The notes under the pieces are model-generated. The model made no database searches and was not told the origin of the DNA. It saw only the letters and a list, made by a program, of their open reading frames with translations. This document shows positions 1 to 5,449 of a stretch of 5,449 bases of DNA, piece after piece; positions within the stretch are counted from its first letter, which is position 1; each line of letters starts with the position of its first letter. The DNA comes from Kofleriaceae bacterium (lineage in GTDB: Bacteria; Myxococcota_A; Polyangia; Haliangiales; Haliangiaceae), in the NCBI GenBank assembly GCA_024642805.1, contig JAHEAK010000405.1, forward strand, positions 1-5,449. Reading direction: 5' to 3'. Made by a program: the position numbers and the translations under genes.

Positions 1-1649
1 ATTGAGGCCATACGCTTGCTCACGGGCAGGTCTACGGGCGTACGTCCGCGCAGACGCTGACCATTGACTGTCACGATAGCGCCCGCCGGATCGGAGGTGA
101 ATCGAATGAGCTTTGGCTTGAGGGCGAGTTTGATGGTTTCAATCTCGCTACCGTCGGCAGTCAACTCGAAGGACTGCGCGAGGTATTCGTTGTGGCGCAC
201 TTCGATCGTGAAGGTCTTGCCCTCTTCGAGATCAAAATTGGCGGGGCTAAGAGCACTGAGCTCGGTACCCTGTACCGTGACGGTTGCGCCTTCTGGGACC
301 GTCGCGATGGCCACGCTCTTGGTCGGCACCGCAGGAGGCTCTGGCTCCTTGATGGGATCCTTGATGGCGGTCTCCGGCAGCTTTGGCGGTTCGCTCGGTT
401 GTGGATCGAGCTTGGCAGCTGGCTGGGTTGGCGTCTCTTTCTTGCCATTGTTGTTGAGCAGCCAGAAGCCACCCGCACCGCCAATGAGCAGGATTACCGC
501 AGCAACCGCAATCCAGGGCATGCTGCTGCCGCGCTCATCGTCGCTGGCTGGATCGAGCACGGTGGCTCGAGCGGTCGCCGGCGTGGAACTCGAGGACATG
601 GAGCTCGAGGACATGGAGCTTGAGGACACGGTGGTCGCTTGATCGTCGTCGAGATCGCTCTCCGACTCCTCGTCATCGAGATCATCGTCCTCGCCGAGTT
701 GTTCGCGCGAGCTGGTCGCATCGCTCTTATCGACCGCTTTGGCAGGCGCGGCGGCTTTGCTCACTACCGCCTGATCAGCGCTGTCGGCAGCGTTCTTGAG
801 CACCAGGACTTTGGTTTCCGCCTGCGTATCGGCGCGCTCGGAGTCGGGGCGGGCAGGAGGCGTCTTCTTATCCTCAGCTTCGTCGGCTTCGTCGGGCTCG
901 TTGAGGTCGGCGAATGGATCTTCGTAATCAGCCGCCGGCTTGCTTTCGGCCTTGGCTGCTGGCTCGGCCTTCTTGGCCGGCTTGGCGGGTGGGCTTGTGC
1001 TGGCGAAGACCGCGTCCTCATCGTAGGAGGGTTCTTCGGCCGGGGCATTGGCCTGGGCGAGGATGGCGTCGAGCGAGGCAACCTTGGTGGACTCGTTGAA
1101 GGCCTCATCGCTGAAGTCGTCGGCATCGCCGTGGAAGGGCATCGGCTTGGGAAGCGGGGTCAGGTCGCCCTCGTCCTCCTCGTCGGCGTTGGTAAGGGTG
1201 TCGAGAAGACCCGCAGGTGCCACGCGAGTTGGGGTGTCGACGAAATCTCCGCCGGCGTCGTCACCGTCAGCATCGTCCATCGGCTCGACTTCCGACTTGA
1301 GCTTGCCGCCCTTTTTGGCCAGGACCTTGTCGAGCACCTTTTGGCTCTCGCTAGGCAACTTGTCGAAGCGCACGCCCATGCCGGGCGAGACACCGGCGCG
1401 CTTGGCGTCGGGCTCCCGGGTCCAGACCACGGTGCCCTCACCGGTGATGAGAGGCGTGGCGTCTTTGAGCTGGAACTCGAACTTCAGGGAGGTACCGACG
1501 GCCAGCGGATCCTTGGTGCGGATGAAGATACCTCCGTGACTGATATCGACGGAGTAGCGCTCGATGAACTGGTCGAGAGTCTCGCTCTTGAACTTAATCT
1601 TGAGCGTGACTGGAGCGCGGCTGGCTTGGCGTGTGTTGGTTTCGGCCAC
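1..1649 (-). CDS. PilZ-domain (TIGR02266-like) single-pass membrane protein with PEGA repeats, 3'-truncated by window edge
   Basis: Seen: 549 codons are open from a GTG at 1649 to the left edge, with no stop. An in-frame TAG at 1665-1667 lies six codons upstream, and AGGAAG (1657-1662) sits seven bases before the GTG, so this start is well fixed. Residues 7-112 form a PilZ domain. It has RxxxR (R7, R11), DxSxxG (D35, S37, G40) and a closing GMGVRF at 90-95, the pattern of the Myxococcus paralogous PilZ family TIGR02266. Residues 113-376 are low-complexity, rich in Asp, Glu, Ala, Pro and Lys, with a strongly acidic run at 320-336 and a serine repeat at 342-355. One hydrophobic helix spans 378-398. 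After a Pro-rich linker come two PEGA-like repeats, about 444-511 and 513 onward, the second cut by the edge. Known: PilZ domains with both motifs usually bind c-di-GMP, and PEGA repeats are usually extracytoplasmic. Inferred: a c-di-GMP-responsive protein linking the cytoplasm to the envelope. The output is unknown. The gene diverges from ggt. Confidence 0.88.
   Translation of the reverse strand, partial: MAETNTRQASRAPVTLKIKFKSETLDQFIERYSVDISHGGIFIRTKDPLAVGTSLKFEFQLKDATPLITGEGTVVWTREPDAKRAGVSPGMGVRFDKLPSESQKVLDKVLAKKGGKLKSEVEPMDDADGDDAGGDFVDTPTRVAPAGLLDTLTNADEEDEGDLTPLPKPMPFHGDADDFSDEAFNESTKVASLDAILAQANAPAEEPSYDEDAVFASTSPPAKPAKKAEPAAKAESKPAADYEDPFADLNEPDEADEAEDKKTPPARPDSERADTQAETKVLVLKNAADSADQAVVSKAAAPAKAVDKSDATSSREQLGEDDDLDDEESESDLDDDQATTVSSSSMSSSSMSSSSTPATARATVLDPASDDERGSSMPWIAVAAVILLIGGAGGFWLLNNNGKKETPTQPAAKLDPQPSEPPKLPETAIKDPIKEPEPPAVPTKSVAIATVPEGATVTVQGTELSALSPANFDLEEGKTFTIEVRHNEYLAQSFELTADGSEIETIKLALKPKLIRFTSDPAGAIVTVNGQRLRGRTPVDLPVSKRMAS
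585..629 (-). repeat. Three tandem 15-bp units encoding Ser-Ser-Ser-Ser-Met
   Basis: Three adjacent 15-bp units (585-599, 600-614, 615-629) lie inside the PilZ/PEGA gene and encode residues 341-355. Read on the minus strand, each unit gives four serines, preceded by Val, Met and Met in turn. The units differ only at serine third positions and in the Val/Met codon. The run lies between the acidic stretch and the membrane helix, so it lengthens a disordered juxtamembrane linker. Near identity at the DNA level suggests duplication by slippage. Confidence 0.8.
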
Positions 1650-1656
1650 GTATTTG

Positions 1657-1662
1657 CTTCCT
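1657..1662 (-). promoter_or_regulatory. Shine-Dalgarno sequence deciding the GTG start of the PilZ/PEGA gene
   Basis: On the minus strand AGGAAG is followed by seven bases and then GTG at 1649. An in-frame TAG at 1665-1667 rules out any longer start. Because the start is GTG, a search limited to ATG would shorten or miss this gene. Confidence 0.65.
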
Positions 1663-1674
1663 GGCTAGTCAACA

Positions 1675-1697
1675 AACATGTGAAGTCGGCACATGTT
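1675..1697. promoter_or_regulatory. Perfect inverted repeat, candidate operator between divergent genes
   Basis: The arms AACATGTG (1675-1682) and CACATGTT (1690-1697) are exact reverse complements separated by 7 bp (AAGTCGG). The centre-to-centre distance of the arms is 15 bp. The site occupies most of the 43-bp gap between the divergent PilZ/PEGA gene (start 1649) and ggt (ATG 1693). It overlaps that ATG and lies wholly upstream of the alternative ggt ATG at 1726. Each arm contains the palindromic hexamer ACATGT. The geometry fits a dimeric DNA-binding regulator that could act on both genes. The regulator is not identified, and a chance repeat remains possible. Confidence 0.45.
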
Positions 1698-3450
1698 CAG
1701 AACAGGCTGCGCTAAGTTTATTGGGATGTTGCACTTGAAAGCAAACTGCTTGCTGACTGCATGTGCCCTGCTTTTGTGTTGGCGCAGTGCATCGGCGGCC
1801 ACACACCCACCTCTCACTACTACTCGGGGCGCCGTCGCCTCGGATAACGCCATTGCCTCCCGTGTTGGTGTCGAAGTCCTTGAAAAAGGTGGCACGGCGG
1901 TGGACGCGGCGGTGGCAACTGCTCTGGCCTTGGGCGTGGTCAGCCCGGCATCGTCGGGGCTGGGCGGTGGCGGATTCGCCGTTATATATGTTGCCAAAGA
2001 CAAGCGAAGCTACGCGATCGATTTTCGAGAAGTCGGCCCGGCGGCTATCCACGAGGCGCTCTTTCACCCACAAGGGGTCCTCGATGCCAGCCTGTCGAGA
2101 GTCGGCGGGCTTGCGGTTGCCGTGCCCGGCGAGCTTGCTGGACTCGAGTCTCTGTGGACCAAGCACGGCAAGTTGCCGTGGCGTGCGCTCGTCGAGCCAG
2201 CTCGGCGACTGGCCGCCAAGGGCTTCGCTGTAAGTTGGTTTCTGGCCAGTGCCGCCAGTGCGGTGAGCGAGCGCCTTGGCCCTGCCCATGTGATGACACG
2301 TTGGCTTGCACCACAGGGGCGTCTCATCACGGCGGGGCGTTTGGTTCGGCGCAGTGCCCTGGCCCATACCCTGCGTCTCATTGGCTTACATGGTCGCGAC
2401 GGATTCTACCAAGGGCGTGTCGCCCGCGATCTCGTCGACACCGTGCACATGGCTGGCGGCGTGCTCAGCATGCGCGACCTCGAAGACTACCAGCCCGTGT
2501 GGCGCGAACCGCTCAAGGCTCAGTTCCGTGACTATCAGATCGTCACGATGCCGCTACCCTCCTCTGGCGGTGTGCTTTTGCTCGAGATGCTCGGTATTCT
2601 CGATGCCGGTCACTTTGACCTGGTCGCTATGGGCCGCGGAAGCTCGTTGTCGCTGCACATAATAGGAGAAATTCTCAAGCACGGCTTTGCCGATCGTTCG
2701 CGCTTGCTCGGCGACGACAGAGCCGCAGAGGAACTGATGTCGAGCTTTCTGGCGCCCTCGCGCCTGCGCTCCTTGGCCAAACGCATCTCCGAGACTCGGG
2801 TGCAGGCGCACGAGGCATACGGCAGCGCAGAGCTTGGTCCCGCCGGCGCAAGCCTCGACGACAAAGGAACCTCGCACCTGTGCGTGGTTGACGCCGAGGG
2901 CAATGCCGTCGCGCTTACGACCACCGTCAATGGCTACCTTGGCTCGGCCCTGGTCGGCCCCAAAAGTGGCGTCGTTCTCAACAATCAGATCGACGACTTT
3001 GCCCTCGAGGCCAACGCACCCAACATGTATGGCCTCATCCAGAGCAAGCGCAATCTGGTCGGCCCTGGCAAGCGGCCCTTGTCTTCGATGAGCCCGACCC
3101 TGGTTCTCGACGACACGGGGGTCATTGGCTGTTTTGGCGGCTCCGGTGGCCCACGCATCATTTCAGGAACCTTTCAGGTGATTCTCGATACCCTGGTGTT
3201 TGGCGAAAATGTCGAGGCAGCCGTGTCAGCTCCGCGCATTCATCACCAGTGGCTGCCCAACACTCTCTACCTCGAGGAAGAGATTTCTCCCGATGTGGTC
3301 AAGGCGCTGCAGGCGCGTGGACACACCGTCGATGTCTCGGCGTCTGGCAATGCTGAGCAAGCCATCATCCGACGCGATGGAATTTGGCAGGCAGCCAGTG
3401 ACCCGCGCAAAGGCGGGGTGCCGGCCGCACAGAAGGCACACGCACCCTGA
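1693..3450 (+). CDS. ggt: Gamma-glutamyltransferase (glutathione hydrolase) proenzyme, exported
   Basis: This Ntn-hydrolase removes or transfers the gamma-glutamyl group of glutathione and related compounds, normally in the periplasm or outside the cell. At 585 residues it matches the usual length (E. coli about 580). From M12 there is a classic signal peptide: short basic start, hydrophobic core, and a likely cut after SASA (residues 32-35). Family landmarks in order are the GLGGGGF region; DFRE with substrate-binding R112; the autocleavage nucleophile T393 in GTSH, which would start the small subunit; N413; D435 in NNQIDDF; a lid loop with Y446; S464-S465 in RPLSSMSPT; and oxyanion glycines G485-G486. 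These align with E. coli T391, N411, D433, Y444, S462-463 and G483-484 at a constant offset of two. The Asp at 435 favours transpeptidase/hydrolase activity over cephalosporin acylase activity. The start is uncertain. ATG 1693 has a weak GAAG seven bases upstream, whereas ATG 1726 (574 residues) gives a more typical 24-residue signal and leaves the inverted repeat fully upstream. Confidence 0.96.
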   Translation: MFRTGCAKFIGMLHLKANCLLTACALLLCWRSASAATHPPLTTTRGAVASDNAIASRVGVEVLEKGGTAVDAAVATALALGVVSPASSGLGGGGFAVIYVAKDKRSYAIDFREVGPAAIHEALFHPQGVLDASLSRVGGLAVAVPGELAGLESLWTKHGKLPWRALVEPARRLAAKGFAVSWFLASAASAVSERLGPAHVMTRWLAPQGRLITAGRLVRRSALAHTLRLIGLHGRDGFYQGRVARDLVDTVHMAGGVLSMRDLEDYQPVWREPLKAQFRDYQIVTMPLPSSGGVLLLEMLGILDAGHFDLVAMGRGSSLSLHIIGEILKHGFADRSRLLGDDRAAEELMSSFLAPSRLRSLAKRISETRVQAHEAYGSAELGPAGASLDDKGTSHLCVVDAEGNAVALTTTVNGYLGSALVGPKSGVVLNNQIDDFALEANAPNMYGLIQSKRNLVGPGKRPLSSMSPTLVLDDTGVIGCFGGSGGPRIISGTFQVILDTLVFGENVEAAVSAPRIHHQWLPNTLYLEEEISPDVVKALQARGHTVDVSASGNAEQAIIRRDGIWQAASDPRKGGVPAAQKAHAP

Positions 3451-3483
3451 GCAGCCGCTCGTCCTGACCTGCGCCCGCGACTA

Positions 3484-4935
3484 CTACTTCGACAGCGTGT
3501 CGATGGCTTGTTGCGCAGCCTTGGTCAGACAGCGATTGGCATTCTTGGCGCCGACGCCGAGCACGCCGCCATACATGCGTCGACGAGCCTTGCGCAGGTT
3601 GGGGATGGCGCGCTTGTCGCCGAGCTTCTCCAAGATTTCGACGCCCTCGAGCCGGTCGGCGCAGGTCTTGCCTTGTTCTAGTTTGGCGATGCCCTGTTCC
3701 AAGATCACCTCGGTTGGCAAACCGGGAACCATCGGACTGCTGCTATGCGAATCTCCGCGCACGATGGCAACGACAAGGCCAGCTGCAAACATGGCCGCGA
3801 TGAGGGCCACCAAGGTCCACGAGCCTTTGCGTTTCTTGTGAACCAGCACAGGGCCCAAGGCTGTTGGCTCGTGACCGGTCACAGGCGGGGCGCTGACCTG
3901 CAGCATGCCCGATGGCGTTAGCTCACGGCGCATCCCGGGCGGTGGCGTGATCAGCGCGGGCAGGGTTTCGCTTGGCGGGAAGATGGCGATGGGGCCGGTC
4001 TGGGTAAAGACCGGAACAGGGGTGAGCTCGCAACCGAGCGCCAATAACGCCTGATCGATGGCGGAGATGAATTCCCCCGCCGACTGAAAGCGCTCGTCCC
4101 TTGCCTTGCCAAGGCCGTGGTGTGTCAACTGATCGAGCATCGGCAGATCTTGCAAGTGCTCGGCGACCTCCCACAGGTGAGGGATGGCAGCGGAAGCATG
4201 CTTGGTGAGAACACCGATCGTGCTTTCGGCGACGAAGGGCGCACGGCCGGTCAGCATTTCGAAGAGCAAGACCGCGCACGAGTACAAGTCGCTGCGGTGA
4301 TCCACCTGGTCTCCGAAAGCTTGCTCAGGGGACAGGTAGGAGGGCGTGCCGACCGCCATGCCTACTTGAGTGAGCGAATGGCTGGATTTGCCCTCTTCGT
4401 CGCGCAGCTTGGCGATACCAAAGTCGAGCACGCGCGCGAAGTCTCGATCTTCCTCGCGCGCCACCAGCATGATGTTGTCTGGCTTGATGTCGCGATGGAC
4501 GATGTCCGCGGCATGTGCGTGGGCCAGACCTCGCAAGATGTGGCGCAAGATGCGCAGCGCGCGCTGCGGATCGAGGGGCGCCTCGCTGGCCAAGAGCTTG
4601 GCCAGGCTCTGACCTTTGACTAGCTCCATGACCATGAAGGCGGAGCCATCTTCGAGCTGACCCGAGTCTGTGACCGGCACGCAGTTTGGGTGATCCAGCC
4701 GGCCAGCCGCGATCGCTTCGCGGCGAAAGCGCTCGGCGAAATCGGTGGACTTGGCGAGCTTGGCACTCAGCACTTTGATCGCGACCTGTCGACCGATGAC
4801 AACGTGCTCGCCGAGGAAGACCGTCCCCATGCCGCCCTTGCCTAGCTCGCTAAGCACCTTGTAGCGGTTGTCGAGAATTCGCCCGACCTGGTCGTGTTGT
4901 GGTTCAGTTGCCATGGGGCGGGCGCATGGTGCCAT
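3484..4935 (-). CDS. Transmembrane Hanks-type Ser/Thr protein kinase with HEAT-like extracytoplasmic tail
   Basis: This 483-residue protein has a complete kinase domain at about 25-300. Visible motifs are glycine loop GKGGMG (32-37), VAIK with K54, helix-C E73, catalytic HRDIKPDN (147-154, base D149), DFG (171-173), GTPSYLSPEQ (196-205), D217 and a late conserved Arg near 282. It should therefore be catalytically active. The activation segment holds S184, S185, S187, T189 and T197 as possible autophosphorylation sites. Residues 303-365 are a Pro/Thr-rich linker. A basic KKRK (367-370) precedes one membrane helix at about 372-392, giving kinase in, C-terminus out. The outer tail (about 393-483) has a segment resembling one HEAT repeat (LGDKRAIPNLRKAR, 438-451) and two cysteines, C425 and C469. 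No PASTA repeats are present. An in-frame TGA at 4951-4953 limits the start to ATG 4935 or ATG 4914 (M8); neither has a clear ribosome site. The gene ends in tandem TAG codons. Substrates are unknown. The protease gene ends 97 bp upstream on the same strand. Confidence 0.96.
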   Translation of the reverse strand: MAPCARPMATEPQHDQVGRILDNRYKVLSELGKGGMGTVFLGEHVVIGRQVAIKVLSAKLAKSTDFAERFRREAIAAGRLDHPNCVPVTDSGQLEDGSAFMVMELVKGQSLAKLLASEAPLDPQRALRILRHILRGLAHAHAADIVHRDIKPDNIMLVAREEDRDFARVLDFGIAKLRDEEGKSSHSLTQVGMAVGTPSYLSPEQAFGDQVDHRSDLYSCAVLLFEMLTGRAPFVAESTIGVLTKHASAAIPHLWEVAEHLQDLPMLDQLTHHGLGKARDERFQSAGEFISAIDQALLALGCELTPVPVFTQTGPIAIFPPSETLPALITPPPGMRRELTPSGMLQVSAPPVTGHEPTALGPVLVHKKRKGSWTLVALIAAMFAAGLVVAIVRGDSHSSSPMVPGLPTEVILEQGIAKLEQGKTCADRLEGVEILEKLGDKRAIPNLRKARRRMYGGVLGVGAKNANRCLTKAAQQAIDTLSK

Positions 4936-5032
4936 AGGTTGTGGTCGGGATCATGGGGCGCGCGGGCCTTTACCGGCTGCTTGTCGGTCTGTGCGCAGGT
5001 CGGCTCGTATGTCGGTGGGAAGCCGTGCCTCG

Positions 5033-5449
5033 TTAGAAGCATGTTGGGCGGTTGGCGAGATCTTCGGCTTCGTCGCTCGGCAGTATGACGCGCAGATAGA
5101 GATAGGCTTCATCACAAAAGTGCGCGGGCCCTTGCCCATTGAGCTCGGCGCGTTCCTCAAAACTGCGGCTACCGCCGGCGTCCATCAGGCGATTGGGAGC
5201 GTCGCTGAGGTGGTGGGAGGCTCCGCCATCGGGATTGGCAAGCCCTAGGGAGTGACCGATCTCGTGGCTGATGGTGGTGCCGATGAGGTTGGACAAGGTC
5301 CACATCGCGCACTGAATCTTTTCTCGTCTCTCGTTGCTAGGGCAGCGAGAGCCATCGGCCGGCATCTCGATGGCGCTGAGCAAATCGCCACTTCGCACGG
5401 GATTTCCGCCTCGATCCGGTCGGAACTCGTCGAAGATTTGATCGAAGAG
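5033..5449 (-). CDS. Probable secreted metzincin-like zinc metalloprotease, C-terminal part only
   Basis: The frame is open from the right edge to a TAA at 5033-5035, giving the last 138 residues. Numbering here starts at the first codon in the window. The zinc motif HEIGHSLGLAN is at residues 62-72 (5234-5266), with catalytic E63 and zinc ligands H62 and H66. A Met-turn candidate (RLMD, M89) follows 23 residues after H66. This arrangement resembles metzincins such as the matrixins. The position that normally holds the third His or Asp is Asn (N72), with H79-H80 a few residues later. Four cysteines (C36, C47, C112, C137) would suit disulphides in an exported protein. The GTG at 5398 is unlikely to be the true start, because the frame continues unbroken upstream (an IFDEF segment and a Gly/Pro turn) to the edge. 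The substrate, signal peptide and remaining domains lie outside the window. The precise family is not certain. Confidence 0.8.
   Translation of the reverse strand, partial: LFDQIFDEFRPDRGGNPVRSGDLLSAIEMPADGSRCPSNERREKIQCAMWTLSNLIGTTISHEIGHSLGLANPDGGASHHLSDAPNRLMDAGGSRSFEERAELNGQGPAHFCDEAYLYLRVILPSDEAEDLANRPTCF

Noticed and set aside
64..642. A 192-codon plus-strand frame ending in a repeated MELED motif
   Set aside because: It is antisense to the PEGA, membrane and Ser-repeat region. The MELED repeat is simply the other-strand reading of the 15-bp tandem repeat. The minus-strand frame has recognisable domains.
1650..1672. TTGACT on the minus strand (1667-1672) as a -35 box for the PilZ/PEGA gene
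   Set aside because: Seventeen bases further on lies the GTG start itself, with no -10-like hexamer, so a sigma-70-type promoter here is not supported.
639..1715. A 358-codon open frame on the plus strand, opposite the PilZ/PEGA gene, rich in Leu, Val and Gly
   Set aside because: It lies in exact codon register with the real minus-strand gene, so Asp and Glu codons (GAC, GAG) read as Val and Leu (GTC, CTC). The acidic linker of the true gene explains both its length and its false hydrophobic look. It shows no domain pattern.
1726..1764. A lipobox-like LTAC near the Ggt N-terminus, suggesting a lipoprotein
   Set aside because: The hydrophobic core continues past this cysteine to a standard SASA cleavage site, and the stretch before the cysteine is too short for a lipoprotein signal from the 1726 start.
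1669..2367. A 232-codon minus-strand frame inside ggt that could be taken as an upstream extension of the PilZ gene
   Set aside because: It overlaps ggt, whose motifs are complete. It is in a different frame from the PilZ gene, which has its own stop codon and ribosome site just upstream of GTG 1649.
5033..5398. A short complete metalloprotease starting at GTG 5398
   Set aside because: The same frame stays open to the window edge with sequence that reads like normal coding, and a start here would leave almost no protein before the zinc motif. It is treated as a partial gene.

Overview
The window looks like chromosomal DNA from a delta-proteobacterial lineage, most likely Myxococcota (myxobacteria or relatives). 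The base composition is GC-rich, roughly 60% by eye. Two of the four genes have architectures typical of that group: a PilZ domain of the Myxococcus paralogous type (TIGR02266-like) tethered by one membrane helix to PEGA repeats, and a Hanks-type Ser/Thr kinase with one membrane helix and a small extracytoplasmic domain. I cannot assign a genus. No mobile element, RNA gene or CRISPR array was seen.

Layout. (1) Positions 1-1649, minus strand: a PilZ / acidic linker / transmembrane / PEGA protein. It begins at a GTG and runs off the left edge after 549 codons. (2) Positions 1650-1692: a very short divergent intergenic region carrying a perfect 8-bp inverted repeat that reaches into the first codon of the next gene. 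(3) Positions 1693-3450, plus strand: a full-length exported gamma-glutamyltransferase (ggt) with all the catalytic residues I could check. (4) Positions 3451-3483: a 33-bp convergent gap with no visible terminator. (5) Positions 3484-4935, minus strand: a complete Ser/Thr protein kinase with one transmembrane helix and a small C-terminal domain resembling a HEAT repeat. (6) Positions 4936-5032: a 97-bp gap. (7) Positions 5033-5449, minus strand: the last 138 codons of a probable secreted zinc metalloprotease, whose start lies beyond the right edge.

How the genes relate. Three of the four genes concern the envelope or signalling across it: a putative c-di-GMP-sensing protein with periplasmic PEGA repeats, a membrane kinase with an extracytoplasmic domain, and a probable secreted protease. 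The fourth is a periplasmic or exported enzyme that degrades glutathione. They do not form one operon. The protease and kinase share a strand and could be cotranscribed. The PilZ gene and ggt diverge from a shared control region. I see no compelling sign of a wholly new multi-gene system. The points most worth following are the operator-like inverted repeat, the PilZ-PEGA membrane architecture, the kinase's C-terminal domain and the unusual third zinc-ligand position in the protease.
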